Source: Collinsella sp.
GTDB lineage: Bacteria > Actinomycetota > Coriobacteriia > Coriobacteriales > Coriobacteriaceae
Assembly: GCA_019425005.1 (NCBI GenBank)
Contig: JAHYYK010000041.1
Span: 1-19,603, forward strand
DNA length: 19,603 nt
Direction of reading: 5' to 3'
Shown here: positions 14,351 to 19,603 of the stretch, in pieces
How the letters are laid out: each line of letters starts with the position of its first letter
Position numbering within the stretch: position 1 is the first letter of the stretch
Notes under the pieces: model-generated
What the model was told of the DNA's origin: nothing
What the model saw: only the letters and a program-made list of their open reading frames with translations
Database searches by the model: none
Program-made: the position numbers and the translations under genes

Positions 14351-15640
14351 ATGAGTGACATTTTGGATGTCTACGGTCGCGAGGTGCTCGACAGCCGCGG
14401 CAACCCCACCGTAGAGGTCGAGGTCGTGCTCGAGGACGGCAGCTTCGGTCGCGCGATGGTGCCTTCGGGCGCTTCGACCGGCGCCTTTGAGGCATGCGAG
14501 TTGCGCGACGGCGACAAGGGTCGCTACCTGGGCAAGGGCGTCTCGCAGGCCGTCGAGCACGTCAACAACGAGTGCGCCGATGCCGTCGTGGGCCTCGATG
14601 CCTTCGACCAGCGCGCCGTCGATGCCGCACTGATTGCCGCCGACGGTACGCCCAACAAAACCAAGCTCGGCGCCAACGCCATCCTGGGCGTGTCGCTGGC
14701 CGTTGCCCGCGCCGCTGCCGAGTCGGCGGGCCTGTCGCTGTACCAGTACCTGGGCGGCGTCAACGCCCACCTGCTGCCCACGCCCATGATGAACATCCTC
14801 AACGGCGGCGTGCATGCCGACAACAACGTTGACTTCCAGGAGTTCATGATCATGCCCGTGGGTGCTCCGAGCTTTGCCGAGGGCCTGCGCTGGTGCGCCG
14901 AGGTCTACCACACCCTCAAGGGCGTGTTGCACGAGGCCGGCCTGGGCGGCGGCGTGGGCGACGAGGGCGGCTTCGCGCCCAATCTCAAGACCAACGCCGA
15001 GCCGTTCGAGTACATTACCAAGGCCGTGGAGAAGGCTGGCTTTAAGCCCGGCGTCGACTTCATGTACGCCATGGATCCGGCATCGACCGAGTTCTACAAC
15101 GCCGAGACCGGCATGTACGAGCTCAAGGGCGAGGGCGTTGAGTACACGAGCGCCCAGATGGTCGATTACTGGGAGAAGCTTGTCGACACCTATCCCATCA
15201 TCTCCATCGAGGATGGTATGGCAGAGGAGGACTGGGACGGCTGGGTCGAGCTCACCCGCCGCATTGGCAACAAGGTGCAGCTCGTAGGCGACGACCTGTT
15301 CGTCACCAACACCGAGCGCCTTAAGAAGGGTATCGAGCTGGGCGCCGCCAACGCGATTCTGGTCAAGGTCAACCAGATCGGCACGCTCACCGAGTCGCTC
15401 GAGGCTATCGAGACCGCCAAGGAGGCCGGCTACGCTTGCATCGTGAGCCACCGTTCCGGCGAGACCGAGGACTCCACGATCGCCGACCTGGTCGTGGGTG
15501 TTAACGCCGGCCAGATCAAGTCGGGCGCCCCGTGCCGCAGCGACCGTATTGCCAAGTACAACCAGCTCATCCGCATCGAGGACGAGCTCGAGGGCAGCGC
15601 GCGCTACGCCGGTAAGGCCGCGTTCTACAACATTCGCTAA
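14351..15640 (+). CDS. eno: enolase
   Basis: A 429-residue glycolytic enzyme that interconverts 2-phosphoglycerate and phosphoenolpyruvate. The N-terminal signature is DVYGREVLDSRGNPTVEVEV (6-25), with the mobile loop MVPSGASTGAFEA (36-48). Catalytic residues are Glu205 (GDEGGFAP) and Lys339 (ILVKVNQ). Mg ligands are Asp242, Glu287 and Asp314, and Lys390 lies in QIKSGAP. SHRSGETED (366-374) and the length are typical. It starts the eno-divIC-ppx group, although a strong terminator lies between eno and divIC. Confidence 0.98.
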   Translation: MSDILDVYGREVLDSRGNPTVEVEVVLEDGSFGRAMVPSGASTGAFEACELRDGDKGRYLGKGVSQAVEHVNNECADAVVGLDAFDQRAVDAALIAADGTPNKTKLGANAILGVSLAVARAAAESAGLSLYQYLGGVNAHLLPTPMMNILNGGVHADNNVDFQEFMIMPVGAPSFAEGLRWCAEVYHTLKGVLHEAGLGGGVGDEGGFAPNLKTNAEPFEYITKAVEKAGFKPGVDFMYAMDPASTEFYNAETGMYELKGEGVEYTSAQMVDYWEKLVDTYPIISIEDGMAEEDWDGWVELTRRIGNKVQLVGDDLFVTNTERLKKGIELGAANAILVKVNQIGTLTESLEAIETAKEAGYACIVSHRSGETEDSTIADLVVGVNAGQIKSGAPCRSDRIAKYNQLIRIEDELEGSARYAGKAAFYNIR

Positions 15641-15658
15641 ACGGGCGAATTTGGCGAG

Positions 15659-15683
15659 GGGGAGGCTGACTCGGTTCCTCCCC
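15659..15683 (+). other. hairpin downstream of eno
   Basis: GGGGAGG (15659-15665) pairs with CCTCCCC (15677-15683) around an 11-base loop. It precedes the true terminator by 30 bases and lacks a T-run. It may stabilise the eno mRNA 3' end. Confidence 0.5.
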
Positions 15684-15712
15684 GTCTTGGCTGGATGCCG
15701 CAAAGAACTATG

Positions 15713-15744
15713 GGCGCTGGGCCATACGGCTCAGCGCCTTTTTT
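15713..15744 (+). terminator. Rho-independent terminator of eno
   Basis: GGCGCTGGGCC (15713-15723) pairs with GGCTCAGCGCC (15728-15738) over 11 bp, with one G-U and the tetraloop ATAC. It is followed by TTTTTT (15739-15744). It should separate eno transcripts from divIC. Confidence 0.92.
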
Positions 15745-15835
15745 ATGTCGAGCAAAGGCTGGCGAAGGCGGTGCGGGCGCTCGTGCTATAACTAAAGGAC
15801 TTAGCGCAAACAAACCTCAACCGCACAAGGCGCAC

Positions 15836-16597
15836 ATGGATCAGATTTACGACAACAGGTATTATTCCGCCGGTTCGCGCGAGCCGTCGCCTCGTCGTGC
15901 GCGTACCGCACAGCTTGGCGGGTCTGGTTATGCTGGTGCTGATCGCTCCAGGTATAGCTCGCCGGCGACTTCGCATCCCAATGCTCAGCCAAATAGTTCC
16001 TCGGATAGTCCGGTGCGCCCATCGCGTTCCAAGCATGCGTCGCGCCCTTCGACCCAGGCGTCCGACAAGCCGCGCCGTCCCTCAAGCCGTCTTTCCGGCT
16101 CGGACTTTATGCACTACGCCAACGACAACGCAGCGGTCAAGGCAATTTACGACTTTACCCACGGTCCTCAGCGAGGGCTGTTTATCGGTATTGTCGTCGC
16201 CCTGGTGCTCGTGAGCCTGTACTTTCCCGTGCGCGACCTCTACGTTGCCAAACGCTCGAGCGATATCTTGGCCAAGCAGGTCGAGATTCGCCAGCAGTAC
16301 AACGACGAGCTGCAGAAAAGCGTCGACAAGCTGCTCTCAGAGGAGGGCATTAAGGACGCGGCGACCGAGGACCTGGGCCTGGTGATGCCCGGCGAGACCA
16401 AGATTGACGTGCTGGGCCTGGACGACGATTCGGACTCGTCGTCGAGCAAAAAGTCCTCGAACGCCAAGAAGGCCAGCGAAGTCGCCAAAGAGATCGAAGA
16501 GGTCGGCAAGGACGCGCCGTGGTACATCCAGACGCTCGATATGCTGTTTGGATTTAACGGCGTCGAGGGCCAGACGGTCGTGTCCAACGGCAAATAG
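15836..16597 (+). CDS. DivIC/FtsB-like septum formation initiator protein
   Basis: A 253-residue bitopic membrane protein. Residues 1-110 are a Ser/Arg/Pro-rich, low-complexity cytoplasmic region; residues 114-132 (GLFIGIVVALVLVSLYFPV) form one transmembrane helix; about 134-170 is a coiled coil. ATEDLGLVMPGETKI (176-190) is the usual end of the FtsB/DivIC domain. A Ser/Asp/Lys-rich tail follows. FtsB-type proteins act in the FtsQLB divisome complex. Its place between eno and ppx matches Rv1023-Rv1024-Rv1026 in Mycobacterium. The ATG at 15836 has a weak AAGG; the frame extends upstream but into the terminator. The start therefore carries some doubt. Confidence 0.85.
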   Translation: MDQIYDNRYYSAGSREPSPRRARTAQLGGSGYAGADRSRYSSPATSHPNAQPNSSSDSPVRPSRSKHASRPSTQASDKPRRPSSRLSGSDFMHYANDNAAVKAIYDFTHGPQRGLFIGIVVALVLVSLYFPVRDLYVAKRSSDILAKQVEIRQQYNDELQKSVDKLLSEEGIKDAATEDLGLVMPGETKIDVLGLDDDSDSSSSKKSSNAKKASEVAKEIEEVGKDAPWYIQTLDMLFGFNGVEGQTVVSNGK

Positions 16598-16617
16598 CGC
16601 CCGGAGGGGAGCCTGCA

Positions 16618-17619
16618 ATGGCAGATTGCAAACGCTATAAGGTAGCCGCGATTGACCTGGGAACAGTGTCGTCGCGACTGGTGTTAGCGCAGGTCGAGGC
16701 CGGGGCGATCGTGGAATCGTCCAAGCATACCGAGATCACCGACTTGGGCGAGGGCGTGGACGCGACGGGCCGCTTTTGCGAGGCGGCCGTTGAGCGCGTG
16801 CTCGCCGCATGCCGCATGTTTGTGGACGAGGCACGTGCCTTTGGGGCCGCGTGCATCTGCACCACATGCACGAGCGCCGCGCGCGATGCGTCCAATGCCG
16901 CGCTGCTGCTGGACGGCCTGCGCGATCTGGGGCTTGAGCCACAGGTGATTCCGGGCGAGGTCGAGGCACGCCTGACGTTTTTTGGCGTGGCGCACGACTT
17001 TGCTGGCGAGCGCATCATTGTTGCCGATTCGGGCGGCGGATCCACGGAGCTCGCGACGGGCGTCTATGCGCCGGAGCGTGGGGTCTTTGCGCTGGAGGGC
17101 ACGCGTTCGCTGGACATCGGTTGTCGCCGCGTGACGGAGCGGTTCTTCTCGGCGCTGCCGCCTGCGGACGGCGAGCTTGCTGCCGCTGCCGCGTGGGCAG
17201 GTGAGCAGTTTGCGGGCTACTTTGAGAGTCTGCCTGTCGACTTTGAGCGCGCCGAACGCTTGGTCGCAGTGGGCGGCACGGTGACTACGCTGGTGGCTCT
17301 GGTCCACGAGCTGGAGCCGTATGATTCGAGCTTCGTGCACCTGCGCGAGCTTTCGCTGGAGCAGGTCTCGGCCGCTATCGAGCGCATGTCCACGCTGGAC
17401 GCGGACAGCATCGCCGCGCTACCGGGTGTGCAGCCCAAACGCGCGGGCGTGATCTTGGCTGGCGCCGTGGTAATCCGCGAGCTCATGCGAGCCGGCGGCT
17501 ACGACACGCTCACCGTAAGCGAGAACAGCCTGCTTGCCGGCATGGCCGCCACCATCAACGAGGTTCTCGACGGCGCGACCCCCACCATCGCCTGGACCCC
17601 CGCTCTCAGCACCCTCTAA
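16618..17619 (+). CDS. Ppx/GppA family exopolyphosphatase / pppGpp phosphohydrolase
   Basis: A 333-residue ASKHA-fold phosphatase. Motifs: AAIDLGTVSSRLVLAQ (10-25, phosphate 1 loop), CTTCTSAARDASN (81-93), GEVEARLTFFGV (113-124, catalytic Glu), IVADSGGGSTEL (134-145, phosphate 2) and VAVGGTVTTL (216-225). It is the short, two-lobe actinobacterial type lacking the C-terminal HD domain of E. coli Ppx. It degrades polyphosphate or converts pppGpp to ppGpp; sequence does not decide. It lies 20 bases after divIC, with GGAGGGGAG as ribosome binding site, so the two are probably cotranscribed. The DUF501 gene found between them in mycobacteria is absent. Confidence 0.9.
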   Translation: MADCKRYKVAAIDLGTVSSRLVLAQVEAGAIVESSKHTEITDLGEGVDATGRFCEAAVERVLAACRMFVDEARAFGAACICTTCTSAARDASNAALLLDGLRDLGLEPQVIPGEVEARLTFFGVAHDFAGERIIVADSGGGSTELATGVYAPERGVFALEGTRSLDIGCRRVTERFFSALPPADGELAAAAAWAGEQFAGYFESLPVDFERAERLVAVGGTVTTLVALVHELEPYDSSFVHLRELSLEQVSAAIERMSTLDADSIAALPGVQPKRAGVILAGAVVIRELMRAGGYDTLTVSENSLLAGMAATINEVLDGATPTIAWTPALSTL

Positions 17620-17620
17620 A

Positions 17621-17691
17621 TAAGCTGCGGTGAAATAGTTCCTAAATAAGCTGGTAAACGGTATAAACAGGATCTATTCCACCGCAGCTTA
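17621..17691. repeat. 71-bp palindromic repeat, copy 2
   Basis: The arms 17621-17641 and 17671-17691 match at 19 of 21 positions; the central 29 bases hold TATAAACAGGA next to the right arm. It is the same family as the element at 9432-9500 and begins one base after the ppx stop codon. In both places it sits at the 3' end of a plus-strand gene facing a minus-strand gene. Confidence 0.75.
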
Positions 17692-17708
17692 GAGCCCCAC
17701 CGGCGTCC

Positions 17709-17747
17709 AAAAGAAACGAGCCCGCATCCCTTGGGGACACGGGCTCG
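17709..17747 (-). terminator. orphan copy of the tRNA-Leu terminator
   Basis: Read on the minus strand, CGAGCCCG (17740-17747) pairs with CGGGCTCG (17717-17724), followed by TTTCTTTT (17709-17716). It now serves only a tRNA fragment, and may block antisense reading into ppx. Confidence 0.65.
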
Positions 17748-17758
17748 AAAGCTCCATA

Positions 17759-17776
17759 TGGTAGGGGCGGTGGGAC
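17759..17776 (-). pseudogene. tRNA-Leu 3' fragment (18 nt)
   Basis: The 18 bases are identical to the 3' end of the intact tRNA-Leu at 17956-18040: two T-loop bases, the T-stem 3' strand, the seven acceptor bases, the discriminator and CCA. Homology ends abruptly at 17776. Confidence 0.7.
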
Positions 17777-17881
17777 GTCCGCGTATTTGCTGCGCAAATT
17801 CGCACCGGCTTCGGCCGCCTGCCGGCGCCCTCGTCGGCTCGCTGCGGACGCTGCGCGTCCGCCTGGTGCTCGCCCCCTCGC
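17777..17881. other. hairpin-rich non-coding insert between the duplicated tRNA ends
   Basis: About 105 bases, very GC-rich. ATTTGC/GCAAAT (17785-17790 and 17794-17799) and GCGGACGC/GCGTCCGC (17844-17851 and 17855-17862) are both perfect stems with the same three-base loop TGC. The first gains a GCG/CGC pair block outside one mismatch. CCGGC (17805-17809) can pair with GCCGG (17821-17825). Reading frames through it are repetitive and not credible. It may be a structured RNA, a mobile repeat or recombination debris. Confidence 0.5.
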
Positions 17882-17904
17882 GGGTTCGAGTCCCACCGGC
17901 GTCC
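17882..17904 (+). pseudogene. plus-strand tRNA-like 3' end without a 5' half
   Basis: GCGGG-TTCGAGT-CCCAC has a canonical T-loop and a nearly complete T-stem (one mismatch), followed by an acceptor-like CGGCGTC. A 5' partner GACGCCG is not found upstream, so this is a remnant, possibly of a tRNA or tmRNA that once faced tRNA-Leu. A shorter piece recurs at 17692-17707. Confidence 0.4.
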
Positions 17905-17943
17905 AAAAGAAACGAGCCCGCATCCCAACGGGACACGGGCTCG
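17905..17943 (-). terminator. Rho-independent terminator of tRNA-Leu
   Basis: On the minus strand, CGAGCCCG (17936-17943) pairs with CGGGCTCG (17913-17920), and TTTCTTTT (17905-17912) follows. It begins 12 bases after the encoded CCA of the tRNA. Confidence 0.8.
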
Positions 17944-17955
17944 TAAGCAATCACA

Positions 17956-18040
17956 TGGTAGGGGCGGTGGGACTCGAACCCACAATCCTTGCGGCGAGAG
18001 ATTTTAAGTCTCCTGCGTATGCCAATTCCGCCACGCCCCC
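17956..18040 (-). tRNA. tRNA-Leu (UAA anticodon)
   Basis: 85 bases on the minus strand including an encoded CCA (17956-17958). The acceptor GGGGGCG pairs with CGCCCCT, with G-U at 1-72. The anticodon arm is GGAGA-CTTAAAA-TCTCT, anticodon TAA (UAA in RNA). A class II variable arm containing CCGCAAGG follows, then the T-arm GTGGG-TTCGAGT-CCCAC. The D-arm GCGGAATTGGC is typical of leucine tRNAs. Confidence 0.96.
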
Positions 18041-18051
18041 GTGAAACTAGA

Positions 18052-18060
18052 AGTCTAGCA
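18052..18060 (-). promoter_or_regulatory. possible extended -10 element for tRNA-Leu
   Basis: On the minus strand TGCTAGACT lies 12 bases before the tRNA 5' end and fits TGnTAnnnT. No good -35 is visible, so this is a weak call. Confidence 0.3.
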
Positions 18061-18071
18061 CAAGCCGTTCG

Positions 18072-18695
18072 CTACGCGTTGACAGCCATCGAGTGCCGGC
18101 CCGACTTTTCCAAGTACTCGGCAAACTTGGCCTCGTCGCCCTTGTTCTTGTACTGCAGGGCCAACAGGTACTCCAAGCGGCAACTCTTAACCTTATCGTC
18201 GCCGGCCTCCTCGAGCATGCGCTCCAGCTCGGGAATGTCGTTGTGGCGCTTGAGGATCATCGTGTCGTACATCAGCTGGCACTCGTGCGCGACTGCCTCG
18301 GCCTGACCGCCCTCAAAGCCCTTGATCTCGTGCAGGAGCTCCTTGGACTTTTTGCGGTCCTCCTGGCCAACGTAGTAGTTAAAGGCCTTAATGACCAGGT
18401 CGACGCGCTGCATCTTGGGCAGGTTGAGTCCCAGCAGCAGGTCGAACATCTCGCTGGCGCGCTCGTGGTCCTCGCGCAGCAGATAGGAGTTCAGGTGCAG
18501 GTAGTCGCGGTTGTAGCGCGGGTACAGCATGCTGGTGAGTTTGCCGTCGAGCAAACGATCGAACTCGTCCCACTGCTTGGCGGCCATGAGCTGCTGCAGG
18601 CGCTTAAACGTGGTGCGTTTTTTGACGCTAAAGAACACCGACACGGCGATGCAGATGATAACGACGGCGGTCCAGAGTGTGCGGGAATCGGGCAT
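18072..18695 (-). CDS. membrane-anchored helical-repeat (TPR-like) protein of unknown function
   Basis: 207 residues. A single N-terminal transmembrane segment (about residues 7-24, LWTAVVIICIAVSVFFSV) is followed by KKR, then an almost wholly alpha-helical region with repeating hydrophobic/charged periodicity that resembles tetratricopeptide repeats (for example the stretches near 37-60, 66-90 and 155-200). No catalytic motif is seen. The topology suggests a cytoplasmic scaffold tethered to the membrane. I do not recognise a named family. The start follows AAGGA (minus strand). A similar-length frame on the opposite strand is its shadow. Confidence 0.75.
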   Translation of the reverse strand: MPDSRTLWTAVVIICIAVSVFFSVKKRTTFKRLQQLMAAKQWDEFDRLLDGKLTSMLYPRYNRDYLHLNSYLLREDHERASEMFDLLLGLNLPKMQRVDLVIKAFNYYVGQEDRKKSKELLHEIKGFEGGQAEAVAHECQLMYDTMILKRHNDIPELERMLEEAGDDKVKSCRLEYLLALQYKNKGDEAKFAEYLEKSGRHSMAVNA

Positions 18696-18750
18696 ATTAG
18701 GGTCCTTAGTCGCTCATAAAGCGAGCGGTATGACAACACGTACTGGATGT

Positions 18751-18780
18751 ATTATACGCAGCGCGCAAGCAAACTGGCAT
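18751..18780 (-). promoter_or_regulatory. probable promoter of the TPR-like gene
   Basis: On the minus strand, a consensus -10 TATAAT (18756-18751) lies 18 bases after ATGCCA (18780-18775), a four-of-six match to the -35 consensus. The inferred start is near 18744, giving a leader of about 50 bases before the ATG at 18695. Confidence 0.5.
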
Positions 18781-18858
18781 AAAAGCTCATCGAGGCCGAG
18801 TGACATCGCTCGCTGCGGTACACTTACCTAAAGTAAACCATGAAGGGAGACATTACCT

Positions 18859-19146
18859 ATGAAGAAGATTGTTTTGGCTTGCGGTGCTGGCGCTGCTACT
18901 TCCACGCTCGTTGCCCAGAAGGTCGCCACCATGCTCGACGCCAACGGTTACGCCGACAAGTACGAGATCGTGCAGTGCGCCATCTCCGAGGCCAAGGACG
19001 TTTGCGACGAGGGCGCCGACCTGCTGATCGCCACCACCGTTGCCCCCGAGGGCCTCACCTGCCCGTACGTGAGCGGCGTGCCCTTCATGACCGGCATGAA
19101 CCGCGTCGCTGCCGAGAAGGCCGTCCTCGACGTTATGGCTCAGTAG
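18859..19146 (+). CDS. PTS sugar transporter subunit IIB, galactitol/lactose-type
   Basis: A 95-residue cytosolic phosphotransfer protein. The N-terminal KKIVLACGAGAATST carries the phosphorylated Cys8 of the IIB family, followed by an alternating beta/alpha pattern. It would pass phosphate from a IIA to a sugar in a IIC channel, but no IIA or IIC gene is in the window. AGGGAGA precedes the ATG. The next gene starts 11 bases after its stop. Whether it still serves a transporter or has a regulatory job is unknown. Confidence 0.85.
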   Translation: MKKIVLACGAGAATSTLVAQKVATMLDANGYADKYEIVQCAISEAKDVCDEGADLLIATTVAPEGLTCPYVSGVPFMTGMNRVAAEKAVLDVMAQ

Positions 19147-19157
19147 GCGCTGACTGT

Positions 19158-19532
19158 ATGAGTGAGCAGAACGCCAACCCGGTCGAGCTCTTTGGCATGC
19201 GCGTCGCTCACGTGGGCATCAACGCCACCGACCCGGTCGATGCCCTGGAGATCGCGGAGCTGTTCTCGACGACGATGGGTCTGCCCGTTATCGAGACCCC
19301 GGTTTCGTACTTTAACGATTCGCTGGTCGAGGTCATGAAGCAGAATGGTCGTGGCACCAAGGGCCACATCGGCTTTGCCGTCAACGACATTGATACGGCC
19401 GAGAAGTGGTTTGCCGAGCGCGGGCTCGAGGTCAACGAGGAGTCGCGCGCGCTGCTGCCCGACGGTAGCACCAAGCTCGTGTACTTTAAGCGCGAGTTCG
19501 CCGGCTTTGCCGTGCACCTGTGCCGCGAGTAG
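19158..19532 (+). CDS. VOC-fold (glyoxalase/bleomycin-resistance superfamily) protein
   Basis: A 124-residue protein with two beta-alpha-beta-beta-beta units: VAHVGINATDPVDALEIAEL (16-35) and GHIGFAVNDIDTAEKWFAER (69-88). Possible metal ligands are His18, Glu58 and His70. The second half, with PVSYFNDSLVEVMKQ and FAGFAVHL, recalls the extra C-terminal domain attached to some Firmicutes KDPG/KHG aldolases; that likeness is from memory and unverified. The ATG lies 11 bases after the PTS IIB stop with only a weak AGGCG, so translational coupling is probable. Substrate unknown; a role in sugar-acid metabolism is plausible from the neighbour. Confidence 0.75.
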   Translation: MSEQNANPVELFGMRVAHVGINATDPVDALEIAELFSTTMGLPVIETPVSYFNDSLVEVMKQNGRGTKGHIGFAVNDIDTAEKWFAERGLEVNEESRALLPDGSTKLVYFKREFAGFAVHLCRE

Positions 19533-19556
19533 CGTACAAGCTGCTATAGCTAGCAA

Positions 19557-19594
19557 AAAGGGATAGGGCCGCATGGCCTTATCCCTTTATTTAT
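19557..19594 (+). terminator. strong, possibly bidirectional terminator after the PTS-VOC operon
   Basis: AAAGGGATAGGGCC (19557-19570) pairs with 19575-19588 over 14 bp, with one G-U and loop GCAT. It is followed by ATTTAT and preceded by AAAAA-rich sequence, so it can act in both directions. Confidence 0.88.
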
Positions 19595-19603
19595 GCCGAG
19601 GGG

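Larger units (their letters stand above)
17692..17973. repeat. 85-bp direct duplication spanning a tRNA-Leu 3' end and its terminator
   Basis: 17692-17776 and 17888-17973 match closely: GAG-C/T-CCCACCGGCGTCC, an A-rich tract, a GC-rich hairpin, a short variable spacer, then the tRNA-Leu 3' end to GGTGGGAC. Differences are a few bases in the hairpin loop and spacer and one single-base indel. The right copy runs into the intact tRNA gene; the left copy stops in its T-loop. The copies start 196 bases apart. Confidence 0.8.

Noticed and set aside
14131..14358. A 75-codon frame upstream of and overlapping the eno start
   Set aside because: No ribosome binding site, no family resemblance, and it overlaps the confident eno start by eight bases.
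14321..15703. A 460-codon minus-strand frame opposite eno
   Set aside because: Fully antisense to enolase, low complexity, and it crosses the eno start and downstream sequence.
17616..18044. Several frames across the tRNA-Leu region, with products such as VGLEPTILAARDFKSPAYA
   Set aside because: These are translations of tRNA sequence and its duplicated 3' end, a familiar source of false proteins.
18093..18719. A 208-codon plus-strand frame opposite the TPR-like gene
   Set aside because: It is leucine/valine-rich with no ribosome binding site. The minus-strand gene has a promoter, a ribosome binding site, and a transmembrane plus helical design.

Overview
The window looks like a stretch of chromosome from a high-GC gut actinomycete of the Coriobacteriia, most like Collinsella. 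This is inferred from codon and GC bias, from the histidine gene set, and from a mazG / eno / divIC / ppx order that parallels mycobacteria. No search was run. Nearly every gene uses strong purine-rich ribosome binding sites and tight operon spacing.

Layout. (1) 1-1077: the tail of a probable SIS-domain sugar-phosphate enzyme, then a FrlC-like epimerase, together resembling a fructoselysine-type catabolic operon. (2) 1182-9353: a histidine operon in the order hisZG (fused), hisD, hisC, hisB, hisH, hisA, hisF, hisI, hisE. A convergent PHP-type histidinol phosphatase (9513-10424) supplies the one step the operon lacks, so all ten reactions are encoded within 9.2 kb. Palindromic intergenic repeats sit at hisB/hisH, hisF/hisI and hisE/phosphatase. 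(3) 10618-12571: a stand-alone LarC C-terminal domain, a YfcE-like phosphodiesterase and MazG. (4) 12611-14074: a visibly AT-richer island with one minus-strand AAA/DUF4143 ATPase, preceded by three identical 17-bp direct repeats at an exact 33-bp period. (5) 14351-17619: eno, a DivIC/FtsB-like septum protein and a Ppx/GppA phosphatase. (6) 17620-18040: a dense non-coding segment with a second copy of one palindromic repeat, a duplicated tRNA-Leu 3' end plus terminator, a hairpin-rich insert, and an intact tRNA-Leu(UAA). (7) 18072-19603: a membrane-anchored helical-repeat protein on the minus strand, then a galactitol-type PTS IIB and a VOC-fold protein that form a small operon ending in a strong terminator.

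The most unusual items are the phased repeats with their ATPase, the HisZ-HisG fusion, the orphan LarC2, the recurring palindromic elements, and the rearranged tRNA-Leu locus. The rest is ordinary housekeeping sequence.
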